This document shows positions 8,757-18,876 of a DNA stretch of 64,000 nucleotides, piece by piece (position 1 is the first letter of the stretch; the number at the start of each line of letters is the position of its first letter). This DNA comes from Halomonas sp. CH40 (GTDB lineage Bacteria > Pseudomonadota > Gammaproteobacteria > Pseudomonadales > Halomonadaceae): positions 1,426,001 to 1,490,000 of the forward strand of contig CP112982.1 in the NCBI GenBank assembly GCA_041875495.1. The letters are read 5' to 3'. The notes under the pieces were generated by a model. The model made no database searches. It had not been told where the DNA came from and worked only from the letters and a program-made list of their open reading frames with translations. A program made the position numbers and the translations under genes.

Positions 8757-11700
8757 TCAAGCGGCGGCTACTTTTTGATTCAGTTGATCAAGCAGTGCCT
8801 CCAGCTGTTTAAAGCGGGCGTCGACGGATTCCATCGGCAGTTCAAAGCGCAAGGTGTCTGAGCCTTCAAGACGAAACTGCTGGGGTGAGCGCTGGATCAG
8901 GTTGACCAGCGTCATGGGGTCAACCGGTGTCTCGCTTTCGAAGGTGATTTTGCCGCGTGTTTCGCCGGCTTCCAGCCGCTTGATACCCAGTTGATCCGCC
9001 CGCTGGCGCAATTGGGTCTGGCGGATCAGGTTTTTCAAGGGGGCAGGGAGTAACCCGAAACGGTCTATCAATTCGACCTGCAATTCCTTGAGCTGTTCGC
9101 GGTTCTGGGTATTGGCGATGCGTTTATACATCACCAGCCGCTGCTGGACATCGTGGATATAGTCGGCGGGTATCAGAGCCGGAAGGTTCAGGCTGATTTC
9201 CACGCCGGTATTGAACGGGGCGTTAATGTTGGGTGTCTTGCCTGAACGGATGGCCTTGACAGCGCGGTCGAGCATTTCCATATACAGCGTGTAGCCAATC
9301 GTTTCCATCTGCCCGCTCTGCTCGTCACCCAGCAGCTCGCCAGCGCCGCGAATTTCCATATCGTGGCTGGCGAGAGTAAAGCCTGCGCCGAGGTCATCGG
9401 AAGCGCTGATCGCTTCCAGGCGTTTTATAGCGTCCCGGGTCATGGCCTTGGGAGGTGGTGTCATCAGGTAGGCGTAAGCCTGGTGGTGGCTGCGGCCTAC
9501 CCGGCCTCGCAGCTGGTGCAGCTGGGCAAGCCCGAACTTGTCCGCGCGCTCAATGATAATGGTGTTGGCATTAGGCACATCAATGCCGGTTTCAATAATG
9601 GTCGAGCAGACCAGTACATTGAAGCGGCGGTGGTAAAAGTCCGACATGACGCGTTCAAGGCTGCGTTCGGGAAGCTGACCGTGAGCCACAGCAACCCGGG
9701 CGTCAGGCACCAGCTCGCGAATCTTTTCTGCGGCGTTTTCAATCGTCTTGACTTCGTTATGCAGAAAGTAGACTTGTCCCCCGCGGAGGATTTCGCGAAG
9801 CAGAGCTTCTTTTATCGTGCCATCTTCATGGCGCTGAACGAAGGTCTTGACGGATAAGCGCCGGGCGGGAGGAGTGGCAATGATCGAGAGGTCACGAATG
9901 CCGCTCATGGCCATATTCAGGGTGCGTGGAATAGGTGTGGCGGTCAGAGTCAGAATATCGACCTCGGCGCGCAGGGTTTTGAGCTTTTCTTTCTGGGCTA
10001 CGCCAAAACGGTGCTCTTCATCGATAATCAGCAAGCCCATCCTGGGCAACTCCACGCTCTTGGAGAGCAGTTTGTGGGTACCAATCACGATATCGGTCTG
10101 CCCGTTGCGGATACGCTCCAGGGTGTCGTTCATGGTCTTGCCCTGGGTGAAGCGGGATACCAGGCTGATGTTCACCGCCGTATCGGCAAAACGGTCGCGA
10201 AAGTTTTCGTAGTGCTGGCGAGCCAGCAGAGTAGTGGGCACCAGCACCACTACCTGGCGATTGGACTGGGCCGCCAGGAAGGCGGCGCGCATGGCGACTT
10301 CTGTCTTGCCAAACCCTACGTCCCCGCAGACGACTCTATCCATGGGCTGGGGGGAGGTCATGTCGTTGGTCACTGCTTCAATGGCGGCCTGCTGGTCCGG
10401 CGTTTCCTCAAAGGGGAAACTGGCCGCAAAACGTTGATATTCATCGTCCGGCGCGGCATAAACCACGCCTTCCTGAGCTTCACGGCGCGCGTAGATATCC
10501 AGCAGCTCGGCGGCGGTGTCGCGGATTTTTTCAGCGGCTTTCTTGCGCGCTTTTTCCCACTGATCGGAGCCGAGCTTATGCAGCGGCGCCAATTCATCCG
10601 CGCTGCCGCTGTAGCGTGAAATCAGGTGCAGGCTGTCTACTGGTACATAAAGCTTGGCGCCATTGGCATACTCCAGGGCAAGAAATTCACTGGCCTGGCC
10701 GCCTGCTTCAAGGGTTTCAAGCCCCAGGTAGCGCCCAACCCCATGGGCCTGATGGACGACTGGCGCGCCTTCTTTCAGTTCGGAAAGATGGCGGACAGCA
10801 AACTCATTGTCGTCGGTTACTTTTTCACGTCGGCGGCTCTGGCGTACCACCTCACCAAACAGCTCTGATTCGGTGATGACGGCCAGGTCAGGGCTTTCAA
10901 GCCACAAACCCTGCGCCACCAGGCCCTCGCTAATCGCATAAGGCAACTGGCTGTCAAGAAAGTCAGCAAAGCGGCTGACATAAGGCAGCTTGAGTGCCAG
11001 CGGGGCGAGAAGGTCTTCAAGCGCTTCCCGGCGGCCACGGGATTCAACAACAAAGAGGACGCGTGTGTGAGTATGCGTGGTCAGGAAGTGCTCAAGCGCT
11101 GCCAGCGGCGTCTTGCTGCGGGCATTGATGGTGACCTCCGGCAGGGTACGGGCTTGCGGTACCTGAGCATGCCGATTGTCTTGATCCCTGGTTAACTCAA
11201 CCCGTGGGCGCTGGTTGATAGCGCTAAAAATATCGTTACTGGCAATAAAGGCGCGATGGGGCGGCAGCAAGGGGCGTGTCGGGTCGACGCCGAGATTAGC
11301 GTAACGCGCTTCGATAGACGCCCAGTGCTGCTCAGCAGCTTCGCGAATACCTGGCAGCAGGGCAACCTGAGTGGCGTCGCTCAGGTGTTCAAACAGGGAC
11401 GCCGTCTGTTCAAAAAATAGCGGCAGGTATTGTTCAAGCCCTGGTGAGGGAATGGCTTTTAGAGCGTCGTTATACAAAGGGCATTGACGCGGATCAACGT
11501 CGAAAAGCGTTTCAAAGTTTTCACGAAAGCAGGCAATGGCACTACGGCTGAGCGAATACTCGTGGGCAGGCAGAAGCTCAATATCGTTGATCTTTTCAGT
11601 CGTGCGCTGGGAGCCCGGATCAAACAGACGCAGGGTTTCGATCTCGTCGTCAAACAGGTCAATACGGATGGGCGCATCGACGCCCATGGGGTAGAGGTCA

Positions 11701-12206
11701 ATCAAGGCGCCACGCAGGGCGTACTCGCCTGGCTCATAGACGGTTTCCACGGCGCGGTAACCTGCTCGGGAAAGCGCTTCACGGAAAGCTTCGCGATCCA
11801 GTCTATCACCTGCCTTGAGCGACATCACACGCCCGGCGATATATTCCACCGGTGGCAGGCGCTGCATCAAGGTGTTGATGGGTACCAGCACGATGCCGTG
11901 AAGGCCGTCCTGCAGCTGGCGCAAGGTGCGCAGGCGTGCGGAGACAATATCTTGGTGGGGAGAAAAACTGTCATAAGGCAGCGTTTCCCAATCAGGAAAG
12001 GGCAGCACCGGTGTTTCGGTGTAAAAACTCAGCGCCTGTTCCAGGGTTTGCGCATCCGCCGTGCTGGGGGTAATCACCAGCAAGGGCGCCTTGCGCGCTA
12101 GGCGGGCCAGCCCCAGTGCGACCGCGCTGCCTGGTGGGTTTTCCCAGTAAAGCGTTTCACGCGCCCCTTTAGGCGCAGGCGGTTCCAGCAAAGAGAAAGT
12201 CGGCAT
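8757..12206 (-). CDS. mfd: Transcription-repair coupling factor
   Basis: The protein displaces RNA polymerase stalled at DNA lesions and recruits the UvrA/UvrB repair machinery. The 1149-aa product has the full family length: UvrB-like N-terminal modules, the RNA-polymerase-interaction domain around residue 500 (LKEGAPVVHQAHGVGRYLG), RecG-like helicase motifs with Walker A GDVGFGKTEVA and Walker B DEEH, motif VI HQLRGRVGRS, and the C-terminal UvrA-binding region. It is divergent from the GAPDH gene across 210 bases. In Pseudomonas the order mfd-gap-nqr is the same. Confidence 0.97.
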   Translation of the reverse strand: MPTFSLLEPPAPKGARETLYWENPPGSAVALGLARLARKAPLLVITPSTADAQTLEQALSFYTETPVLPFPDWETLPYDSFSPHQDIVSARLRTLRQLQDGLHGIVLVPINTLMQRLPPVEYIAGRVMSLKAGDRLDREAFREALSRAGYRAVETVYEPGEYALRGALIDLYPMGVDAPIRIDLFDDEIETLRLFDPGSQRTTEKINDIELLPAHEYSLSRSAIACFRENFETLFDVDPRQCPLYNDALKAIPSPGLEQYLPLFFEQTASLFEHLSDATQVALLPGIREAAEQHWASIEARYANLGVDPTRPLLPPHRAFIASNDIFSAINQRPRVELTRDQDNRHAQVPQARTLPEVTINARSKTPLAALEHFLTTHTHTRVLFVVESRGRREALEDLLAPLALKLPYVSRFADFLDSQLPYAISEGLVAQGLWLESPDLAVITESELFGEVVRQSRRREKVTDDNEFAVRHLSELKEGAPVVHQAHGVGRYLGLETLEAGGQASEFLALEYANGAKLYVPVDSLHLISRYSGSADELAPLHKLGSDQWEKARKKAAEKIRDTAAELLDIYARREAQEGVVYAAPDDEYQRFAASFPFEETPDQQAAIEAVTNDMTSPQPMDRVVCGDVGFGKTEVAMRAAFLAAQSNRQVVVLVPTTLLARQHYENFRDRFADTAVNISLVSRFTQGKTMNDTLERIRNGQTDIVIGTHKLLSKSVELPRMGLLIIDEEHRFGVAQKEKLKTLRAEVDILTLTATPIPRTLNMAMSGIRDLSIIATPPARRLSVKTFVQRHEDGTIKEALLREILRGGQVYFLHNEVKTIENAAEKIRELVPDARVAVAHGQLPERSLERVMSDFYHRRFNVLVCSTIIETGIDVPNANTIIIERADKFGLAQLHQLRGRVGRSHHQAYAYLMTPPPKAMTRDAIKRLEAISASDDLGAGFTLASHDMEIRGAGELLGDEQSGQMETIGYTLYMEMLDRAVKAIRSGKTPNINAPFNTGVEISLNLPALIPADYIHDVQQRLVMYKRIANTQNREQLKELQVELIDRFGLLPAPLKNLIRQTQLRQRADQLGIKRLEAGETRGKITFESETPVDPMTLVNLIQRSPQQFRLEGSDTLRFELPMESVDARFKQLEALLDQLNQKVAAA

Positions 12207-12279
12207 AATAGAAATATCGGCTGCACAAAAAATGAAAACCCCGATGATACACGACCATGGCGACTGGCGGCTTGAGCTG

Positions 12280-12305
12280 ACGCGTTTTTGTAGTCAAAAA
12301 CGCGT
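12280..12305. promoter_or_regulatory. Perfect 11-bp palindrome in the mfd/gap divergent region
   Basis: ACGCGTTTTTG (12280-12290) and CAAAAACGCGT (12295-12305) are exact inverted repeats around TAGT. It lies between divergent genes just upstream of the HexR-like site, so an operator is likely. It could also fold as a hairpin in a gap or mfd leader. No regulator is assigned. Confidence 0.5.
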
Positions 12306-12308
12306 TTG

Positions 12309-12323
12309 TGTAATCTCCTTACA
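12309..12323. promoter_or_regulatory. HexR-like operator upstream of the GAPDH gene
   Basis: TGTAATCTCCTTACA matches 11 of the 12 fixed positions of the HexR pattern TGTAAT-N3-ATTACA known from gammaproteobacterial sugar-metabolism genes. It is centred about 32 bases before the proposed -35 box, a position compatible with activation. HexR responds to 2-keto-3-deoxy-6-phosphogluconate in the Entner-Doudoroff pathway. The match is seen directly; the regulator assignment is inference. Confidence 0.5.
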
Positions 12324-12344
12324 CGTAGTGCGACTATCCAGTGA

Positions 12345-12373
12345 TTGCAGCCCTTATTCCAGGTCGGGATAAT
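12345..12373 (+). promoter_or_regulatory. Candidate sigma70 promoter of the GAPDH gene
   Basis: TTGCAG (12345-12350), a 17-base spacer and GATAAT (12368-12373) give a good sigma70-type match about 45 bases before the GTG start. Confidence 0.45.
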
Positions 12374-12416
12374 AGCCACGTCCGTACCCTACTATTTCAC
12401 TATGAAGAGGTTGCCC

Positions 12417-13874
12417 GTGAGTCAGCAAACGCTCGATAACATATTCCAGGAATGGCAAAGCAATGAAGCGCTCGCCGAGCAGATGATCCCCCTCGTCGGC
12501 CGTCTCTATCGCCAGAATAACGTTGTCGCTACCATGTTCGGGCGTTCGCTGATCAAGCGCTCTGTCATTCGCATCCTGAAAGACCATCGCTTTGTGCGCA
12601 AGATTGAAGGCACTGAGCTGTCCGTTCAGGATACCTTTCCGATTGTCAAAGCCATGTGCGACCTTAATCTTGGGCCTGCTCATGTCGATATTGGCAAGCT
12701 TGGCGTGATGCTTAAAAAGCAGGGCGGTGGCGACGTTGAGGCCTTCCTGCGCAAAGAGCTGCATGAAATTGTCGATGGCTATCAGCCTGGTGCCAGCATT
12801 GGCGAACCTAAAGATGTTGTTCTGTATGGCTTTGGCCGGATTGGCCGCCTACTGGCGCGCATCCTGGTCGAGAAAGCCGGTGGCGGTAACCTGTTGCGCC
12901 TGCGTGCTATCGTCGTACGCGGTCGCGGTGACGTCGCCAAGGATCTGGAAAAGCGCGCCAGCCTGCTGCGTCGTGATTCCGTCCATGGCCCGTTTGAGGG
13001 TACGATCAGCATAGACGTGGAAGCGCGTACGCTGACAGTGAACGGGAATGTCGTCCAGGTTATCTACGCCGACTCGCCAGACGAGATTGATTACACCCAT
13101 TACGCTATCGACAATGCCGTGGTTGTCGATAATACCGGTATCTGGCGTGATGAAGCCGGCCTTGGCCAGCACTTGGCATGCAAAGGCGTTTCAAAGGCAT
13201 TGTTGACGGCGCCCGGCAAAGGCTCAATCAAGAACATTGTTTATGGCATCAATCATGATGCTGTTACGGAAGACGACAAGATCATCTCTGCAGCGTCCTG
13301 CACCACCAATGCTATCGTGCCCGTTCTCAAAGCATTGAACGACCAGTACGGCGTGGTCACCGGCCATGTGGAAACCGTGCATGCCTATACCAACGACCAG
13401 AACCTTATCGATAACTACCATAAAGGTGATCGTCGTGGCCGCAGCGCAGCGCTGAACATGGTATTGACCGAAACCGGTGCGGCCAAAGCCGTGGCCAAGG
13501 CGCTGCCTGAGCTTGAAGGCAAGCTGACGGGTAACGCCATTCGCGTGCCGACGCCTAACGTTTCCATGGCGATTCTCAACCTGACTCTGGAGAAAGACAC
13601 CGACGCAGAAGCACTGAATGACTACCTACGCGATGTTTCCATCAATTCTTCCTACCAGAAGCAGATTGATTTTGTAGATTCGCCCGAGGTGGTGTCATCT
13701 GATTTCGTCGGCAATCGTCATGCCGGTATTGTTGATGCCAAGGCGACCATTGCCAGCGATAATCATGCTGTCGTCTACGTCTGGTATGACAATGAGTTTG
13801 GCTACAGCTGTCAGGTCGTGCGTATCCTGCAGCAAATGTCCAACGTCACCTTCCTGAAGCTGCCACATGCGTGA
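12417..13874 (+). CDS. gap: Glyceraldehyde-3-phosphate dehydrogenase, long form
   Basis: It converts glyceraldehyde-3-phosphate to 1,3-bisphosphoglycerate using NAD(P)+. The Rossmann motif YGFGRIGR is near residue 138 and the catalytic cysteine is Cys295 in SAASCTTNA. The 485-aa protein is about 130-150 residues longer than ordinary GAPDH because of a helical N-terminal extension (ALAEQMIPLVGRLYRQNNVV). Pseudomonas carries the same long form beside mfd and nqrA. The frame is open upstream to 12345, but AAGAGG (12405-12410) is well spaced for GTG 12417; ATG 12402 is the alternative. A HexR-like site upstream suggests carbon-source control. Whether it works mainly in glycolysis or gluconeogenesis is unknown. 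Confidence 0.92.
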   Translation: MSQQTLDNIFQEWQSNEALAEQMIPLVGRLYRQNNVVATMFGRSLIKRSVIRILKDHRFVRKIEGTELSVQDTFPIVKAMCDLNLGPAHVDIGKLGVMLKKQGGGDVEAFLRKELHEIVDGYQPGASIGEPKDVVLYGFGRIGRLLARILVEKAGGGNLLRLRAIVVRGRGDVAKDLEKRASLLRRDSVHGPFEGTISIDVEARTLTVNGNVVQVIYADSPDEIDYTHYAIDNAVVVDNTGIWRDEAGLGQHLACKGVSKALLTAPGKGSIKNIVYGINHDAVTEDDKIISAASCTTNAIVPVLKALNDQYGVVTGHVETVHAYTNDQNLIDNYHKGDRRGRSAALNMVLTETGAAKAVAKALPELEGKLTGNAIRVPTPNVSMAILNLTLEKDTDAEALNDYLRDVSINSSYQKQIDFVDSPEVVSSDFVGNRHAGIVDAKATIASDNHAVVYVWYDNEFGYSCQVVRILQQMSNVTFLKLPHA

Positions 13875-13899
13875 TTTCACGCCATGATGAGGTCATTAC

Positions 13900-13921
13900 A
13901 ACGCCACCTACGGGTGGCGTT
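13900..13921 (+). terminator. Hairpin after gap, probable terminator
   Basis: AACGCCACC / GGTGGCGTT form a perfect 9-bp stem with a TACG loop. The following T tract is interrupted (GCTGTTTCT), so termination may be partial. Confidence 0.6.
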
Positions 13922-14011
13922 GCTGTTTCTGGGGGTTAATCCAGCAAAAGCTATGCCCGTTTCGTCTATGACACTTTTAGTATATAGCACTTTTGGCGAG
14001 CGTCAGGGATG

Positions 14012-14040
14012 TGGTCATTGGACGCGGTTATCTTTATAAT
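14012..14040 (+). promoter_or_regulatory. Candidate promoter of the nqr operon
   Basis: TGGTCA (14012-14017), a 17-base spacer and a perfect TATAAT (14035-14040) precede nqrA by about 137 bases. The rest of the 302-base gap between gap and nqrA holds no gene that I can support. Confidence 0.5.
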
Positions 14041-14176
14041 GAGGTAGATTTTTGGGGTGGTTTGAGCTTGTTTCAAGCTTCAAGCCGGACTGGTAACAAT
14101 CTGAGAAACTAATAAGAATTCGAATCCATTCGAACCCCTTATCTTCGTTTATCCGATCCATCAACTGGGCGAGACT

Positions 14177-15526
14177 ATGATCGAAGTCAAGAAAGGCCTG
14201 GATCTCCCCATCACGGGAGCGCCCGAGCAACGCATTGAAGATGCCAAGCCCGTGCGTCACGTGGCAATCCTGGGCACTGACTATGTCGGTATGAAGCCGA
14301 CTATGGAAGTCAAGGAAGGGGATAAGGTCAAACTGGGCCAATTGCTCTTCACCGATAAGAAAATTGCGGGCGTGCGCTTTACAGCGCCTGCAGCAGGTGA
14401 AGTCGTTGCCATTAACCGTGGCGAAAAGCGTCGTTTACTGTCTGTAGTGATCAAGGCCGATGAGGCTGAAGAGGCGGTGTCATTTGCTTCTCATGATCGC
14501 GCAAACCTTGAAAGCCTTGAACGACAGAGCGTTGTTGACCAACTGGTTGAATCGGGGATGTGGACGGCGTTACGCACGCGCCCGTTTTCCCGTACGCCGG
14601 AAGTCGATAGTGCTCCTGCTGACATTTTTGTCACTGCCATCGACACCCATCCTTTGAGCCCTGAGCCTGCTTTGATCATCAATGAGCAGCCCCAGGCGTT
14701 TGAGGATGGTCTGAAAGTGTTGGCACGGCTGACCGAAGGTAAGGTTTACCTGTGCAGCGGTCCGGACAGCAGTATTCCTGGCGGCAACATCAACGGTGTT
14801 CAGGCGCAGACTTTCTCGGGCCCGCATCCTGCTGGCTTGGTGGGAACACACATCCACCATCTGTCACCAGTTGCACTGCACAAAAAAGTATGGCACATCG
14901 GATATCAGGATGTGATTGCGTTTGGCAAGCTGTTCACTGAAGGCAAGATTGATACACAGCGTATTATCGCCATTGGTGGGCCACGCGCCGAGAAGCCGCG
15001 TCTTGTGCGTACCCGTATTGGCGCCAGTACTGATGAACTCTTGCAGGGCGAAGTGATCCAACCAGATGATACCCGTGTGATTTCTGGTTCTGTTTTCTCT
15101 GGTGCGACGGCAGAGGGCAACGTGAATTTTCTGGGGCGCTTCCATCAGCAGATTAGTCTGTTGGAAGAAGGAAACAAGCGTGCTTTCATGGGCTGGTTAT
15201 CACCAGGTGCTAACAAGCACTCGGTATTAGGAATTTATATTTCTAAAATCAAGGGGCTCAGCAACTATGCGCCGACGACATCCACCAATGGTTCGGAAAG
15301 GGCCATGGTGCCAGTCGGAGCCTATGAGACAATCATGCCGCTAGACGTCATGCCAACTCAGCTGTTGCGTTCACTGATCGTAGGTGACATTGAAGTTGCC
15401 ATGCAACTGGGGTGTCTGGAGCTGGATGAAGAGGATTTGGCGCTATGTACCTATGTTTGCCCCGGCAAATATGAGTATGGCCCCATCCTGCGTGACAATC
15501 TCACCATGATCGAGAAAGAGGCCTGA
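14177..15526 (+). CDS. nqrA: Na+-translocating NADH:quinone reductase subunit A
   Basis: NqrA is the peripheral cytoplasmic subunit that takes part in ubiquinone reduction by the six-subunit sodium pump. The product is 449 aa, the normal length, with the family start [14 protein letters not shown] and no membrane helices. It is the first gene of nqrABCDEF, which couples NADH oxidation to Na+ export, the expected primary sodium pump of a halophile. Its stop overlaps the nqrB start (TGATG). A candidate promoter lies about 140 bases upstream. Confidence 0.97.
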   Translation: MIEVKKGLDLPITGAPEQRIEDAKPVRHVAILGTDYVGMKPTMEVKEGDKVKLGQLLFTDKKIAGVRFTAPAAGEVVAINRGEKRRLLSVVIKADEAEEAVSFASHDRANLESLERQSVVDQLVESGMWTALRTRPFSRTPEVDSAPADIFVTAIDTHPLSPEPALIINEQPQAFEDGLKVLARLTEGKVYLCSGPDSSIPGGNINGVQAQTFSGPHPAGLVGTHIHHLSPVALHKKVWHIGYQDVIAFGKLFTEGKIDTQRIIAIGGPRAEKPRLVRTRIGASTDELLQGEVIQPDDTRVISGSVFSGATAEGNVNFLGRFHQQISLLEEGNKRAFMGWLSPGANKHSVLGIYISKIKGLSNYAPTTSTNGSERAMVPVGAYETIMPLDVMPTQLLRSLIVGDIEVAMQLGCLELDEEDLALCTYVCPGKYEYGPILRDNLTMIEKEA

Positions 15527-16752
15527 TGATGGGTATTAGACAAACACTCGACAATCTCGAACCCAACTTCCACAAAGGCGGCAAGTTCGAAAAGTTCTAC
15601 CCCCTTTACGAAGCGGTCGATACAATTTTCTATTCGCCACCCAGCGTGGCAAAGACCACCGCTCACGTGCGTGACGGTATAGACCTCAAGCGCATCATGA
15701 TCACGGTATGGATGTGTACCTTCCCAGCCATGTTCTTTGGCATGTGGAACGCTGGCTGGCAGGCCAATACCGCGATTGATGCGGGCTATGCCTCCATGGC
15801 GGGCTGGCGCGAAGCTATCATGATGACCCTGGCAGGCGGGCATGACCCGAGCAGCCTGTGGGCCAACTTTGTGCTGGGTGCTACTTACTTCCTGCCGATC
15901 TACCTGGTCACCTTCGTGGTGGGTGGTTTCTGGGAAGTACTGTTTGCCATCAAGCGTGGCCATGAAGTCAACGAAGGCTTCTTCGTAACTTCTGTACTGT
16001 TTGCGCTGATTCTGCCTGCTACTATCCCGCTTTGGCAGGTGGCGCTGGGTATCACCTTTGGTATTGTCATCGGTAAGGAAATCTTCGGCGGTACAGGGAA
16101 GAACTTCCTCAACCCCGCTTTGACCGGCCGTGCTTTCTTGTATTTTGCCTATCCTGCACAGATTTCAGGCGACGCTGTCTGGGTCGCGGCAGATGGTTAT
16201 ACCGGTGCCACGGCACTGTCGATGGCTTTCCAGGAAGGCATGTCTGCGCTGTCTTCTACCTTCAGCTGGTGGGATGCCTTCCTGGGCTTCGTTCCCGGCT
16301 CAGTGGGTGAAGTGTCAACGCTGGCCATCTTTATTGGTGCAGCGGTTCTGCTCTGGACGCGCATCGCCTCCTGGCGAATCATGCTGGGTGTCTTCCTGGG
16401 CATGGTGATCACCAGCACCCTGTTTAACCTGGTCGGCTCAGAAACCAACCCGATGTTTGCCATGCCCTGGTATTGGCATCTGGTGATTGGTGGCTTTGCC
16501 TTCGGTATGGTGTTCATGGCCACGGATCCGGTATCCGCTTCCATGACCAATCAGGGGCGTCTGGTGTTTGGTGCGCTGATTGGTGTGATGACCGTCCTGA
16601 TCCGCGTTGTTAACCCGGCCTTCCCGGAAGGCATCATGTTGGCCATTCTGTTTGCTAACCTGTTTGCACCGCTGATCGATCACTTCTTTGTCCAGGCTAA
16701 CATCAAGCGTCGTCAGAAGCGTGTTGGTGCACCGGCCGAGGAGATTGCCTGA
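15526..16752 (+). CDS. nqrB: Na+-NQR subunit B (FMN- and riboflavin-binding)
   Basis: A 408-aa polytopic inner-membrane subunit that forms part of the sodium path. The flavinylation motif is [10 protein letters not shown], with Thr229 as the residue expected to carry covalently bound FMN. The N-terminal cytoplasmic stretch (about 55 residues) is followed by multiple hydrophobic helices. The ATG at 15526 overlaps the nqrA stop; a second ATG follows immediately. Covalent FMN attachment needs ApbE, which is not encoded nearby. Confidence 0.97.
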   Translation: MMGIRQTLDNLEPNFHKGGKFEKFYPLYEAVDTIFYSPPSVAKTTAHVRDGIDLKRIMITVWMCTFPAMFFGMWNAGWQANTAIDAGYASMAGWREAIMMTLAGGHDPSSLWANFVLGATYFLPIYLVTFVVGGFWEVLFAIKRGHEVNEGFFVTSVLFALILPATIPLWQVALGITFGIVIGKEIFGGTGKNFLNPALTGRAFLYFAYPAQISGDAVWVAADGYTGATALSMAFQEGMSALSSTFSWWDAFLGFVPGSVGEVSTLAIFIGAAVLLWTRIASWRIMLGVFLGMVITSTLFNLVGSETNPMFAMPWYWHLVIGGFAFGMVFMATDPVSASMTNQGRLVFGALIGVMTVLIRVVNPAFPEGIMLAILFANLFAPLIDHFFVQANIKRRQKRVGAPAEEIA

Positions 16753-17570
16753 TGGCTCAAGGTAATAATTCGATCAAAAAGATTCTGACTGTTGCATTTG
16801 CCCTTTGCGTCGTCTGTTCGATCATTGTATCGACAGCAGCCGTCGCATTGCGTCCGCTGCAGCAGACAAATCAGGAACTTGATCGTAAATCCAACATTCT
16901 CAACGTGGCCAAGCTTTCTAACTCAGATACGAGCGTTGAGGAAACCTTCCGCGACAAGATCACTGCGCGCGTGGTGGATCTGCGCACCGGTGAGTACACG
17001 GATCAGTTTGATCCGGATACCTTCAACCAGTTTGAAGCAGCGCGTGATCCGGCAACGGGTCGTACACTTTCGGGTGATCAGGACATCGCGGGTCTTTCGC
17101 GGGTTGAAAACTTTGCCACCATCTACCTTGTTGGTAATGTCGATGATCCCGACCAGATTGTTCTGCCTATTCGCGGGCAGGGCCTGTGGGGCAGCATGTA
17201 TGGCTTCCTTTCCGTGGAAGGTGATGGCAATACCATTGTCAGTATCACTTACTATGATCATAGTGAAACACCAGGCCTGGGGGCTGAAGTGAACAACCCT
17301 CGCTGGCAAGCGCAATGGGAAGGTAAAAAAATCTACGATGACGAGGGTGACCTTTCGCCGGAAATTCATCTGACCAAGGGCGGTGCGAGCTCCGAGTACG
17401 AAGTTGACGCTCTGTCGGGTGCAACCCTGACCAGTAATGGTGTCACCAACATGTTGCAGTTCTGGATGAGCCCTGAAGGTTTTGGTGAATATCTGGCGAA
17501 ATTCCGTAGTGGAATCACCCAGGAAGAAGCTCAACAAGCCGATGTCGACCTCGAATCGGAAGGAGCCTAA
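16752..17570 (+). CDS. nqrC: Na+-NQR subunit C (covalent FMN)
   Basis: A 272-aa subunit with one N-terminal transmembrane helix (about residues 9-32) and a periplasmic FMN-binding domain. The flavinylation motif is LSGATLTSNGV, with Thr225 the acceptor, the same number as in Vibrio cholerae NqrC. The start overlaps the nqrB stop (TGATG). The C-terminal tail is acidic and Gln-rich (EEAQQADVDLESEGA), somewhat longer than in vibrios. Confidence 0.97.
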   Translation: MAQGNNSIKKILTVAFALCVVCSIIVSTAAVALRPLQQTNQELDRKSNILNVAKLSNSDTSVEETFRDKITARVVDLRTGEYTDQFDPDTFNQFEAARDPATGRTLSGDQDIAGLSRVENFATIYLVGNVDDPDQIVLPIRGQGLWGSMYGFLSVEGDGNTIVSITYYDHSETPGLGAEVNNPRWQAQWEGKKIYDDEGDLSPEIHLTKGGASSEYEVDALSGATLTSNGVTNMLQFWMSPEGFGEYLAKFRSGITQEEAQQADVDLESEGA

Positions 17571-17573
17571 AAC

Positions 17574-18242
17574 ATGGCAGACGTTACGCCTAAAAGTGTC
17601 CTGACGGCACCTATCTTCAAGAACAACCCCATTGCGTTGCAAATACTGGGGATCTGTTCTGCGCTGGCCGTCACCACAAGCATGAGCGTTTCGTTGGTAA
17701 TGGCACTGGCCGTTATCTTCGTTACTGCTTTTTCTAGCCTTTTTGTTTCACTGATCCGTAACCACATTCCTTCCTCGATCCGTATTATCGTTCAGATGAC
17801 GATTATCGCTTCGCTGGTTATCGTGGTCGATCAGATCCTCAAAGCGTACGCCTACGAGATGTCCAAGCAGCTGTCGGTATTTGTTGGCCTGATCATCACT
17901 AACTGTATCGTCATGGGTCGTGCAGAAGGTTTTGCCATGTCCAATACGCCTGGCATGTCCTTCCTCGATGGTATCGGTAACGGTATTGGCTACGGCTTTG
18001 TTCTTATGGTCGTTGGTTTCTTCCGTGAACTCCTGGGGTCGGGCAGCGTATTTGGCGTCACCATTCTGGAGACTGTCCAGAACGGTGGCTGGTACGTGCC
18101 TAACGGCATGATGCTGTTGCCGCCATCAGCCTTCTTTATTATCGGGCTGTTGATCTGGGTGCTGCGCGCAGTCAACCCGGAACAGGTGGAATCCAATGAG
18201 TTCAAGATGAAAGAAAATACCCAGCCGAAGGAGGCCGTGTAA
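17574..18242 (+). CDS. nqrD: Na+-NQR subunit D
   Basis: A 222-aa six-helix inner-membrane subunit homologous to RnfE. With NqrE it forms a pseudo-symmetric pair that holds a membrane-embedded iron-sulfur centre. It starts [20 protein letters not shown] after the Met, typical of the family, and contains the conserved [13 protein letters not shown] segment, whose Cys is the expected cluster ligand. AAGGAG precedes it, and it lies three bases after nqrC. Confidence 0.97.
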   Translation: MADVTPKSVLTAPIFKNNPIALQILGICSALAVTTSMSVSLVMALAVIFVTAFSSLFVSLIRNHIPSSIRIIVQMTIIASLVIVVDQILKAYAYEMSKQLSVFVGLIITNCIVMGRAEGFAMSNTPGMSFLDGIGNGIGYGFVLMVVGFFRELLGSGSVFGVTILETVQNGGWYVPNGMMLLPPSAFFIIGLLIWVLRAVNPEQVESNEFKMKENTQPKEAV

Positions 18243-18243
18243 C

Positions 18244-18861
18244 ATGGAACATTATCTGAGCCTTTTTGTTGCCTCGGTATTCGTTGAGAACCTTGCGCTG
18301 GCATTCTTCCTCGGCATGTGTACTTTCCTGGCCGTTTCCAAAAAGGTGTCATCAGCCTTTGGTCTGGGCATTGCGGTCATCGTAGTACTGACGATTTCTG
18401 TTCCGGTTAATAACCTTGTCTTCGGCTTTTTGCTGGCAGAAGGTGCGCTATCCTGGACGGGAATCAGCGGTGCTGAAAACATTGATCTGTCCTTCCTGGG
18501 TCTGTTGAGCTATATCGGTGTTATTGCCGCTCTGGTTCAGATCCTGGAAATGTTTCTGGATAAATACGTACCGGCGCTCTATAACGCTCTCGGCGTCTTC
18601 CTGCCGTTGATTACGGTTAACTGTGCGATTCTCGGCGGCGTTCTGTTCATGGTGGAACGTAACTATAATTTCGGTGAATCCGTCATTTATGGTTTTGGTT
18701 CTGGTGTTGGCTGGGCGCTGGCGATTACCGCACTGGCAGGTATTCGTGAAAAGCTGAAGTACAGCGATGTGCCTGCAGGCTTGCAGGGCCTGGGTATCAC
18801 CTTTATCACTGTGGGCCTGATGTCACTGGGCTTTATGTCTTTCTCCGGCATTCAGCTTTGA
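18244..18861 (+). CDS. nqrE: Na+-NQR subunit E
   Basis: A 205-aa six-helix inner-membrane subunit homologous to RnfA. It begins [20 protein letters not shown] and keeps the two cysteine-bearing segments ([13 protein letters not shown] and VNCAILGG) that ligate the membrane cluster together with NqrD. It is separated from nqrD by a single base and is followed by a strong hairpin before nqrF. Confidence 0.97.
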   Translation: MEHYLSLFVASVFVENLALAFFLGMCTFLAVSKKVSSAFGLGIAVIVVLTISVPVNNLVFGFLLAEGALSWTGISGAENIDLSFLGLLSYIGVIAALVQILEMFLDKYVPALYNALGVFLPLITVNCAILGGVLFMVERNYNFGESVIYGFGSGVGWALAITALAGIREKLKYSDVPAGLQGLGITFITVGLMSLGFMSFSGIQL

Positions 18862-18876
18862 TGAGAGATGGTTTTT

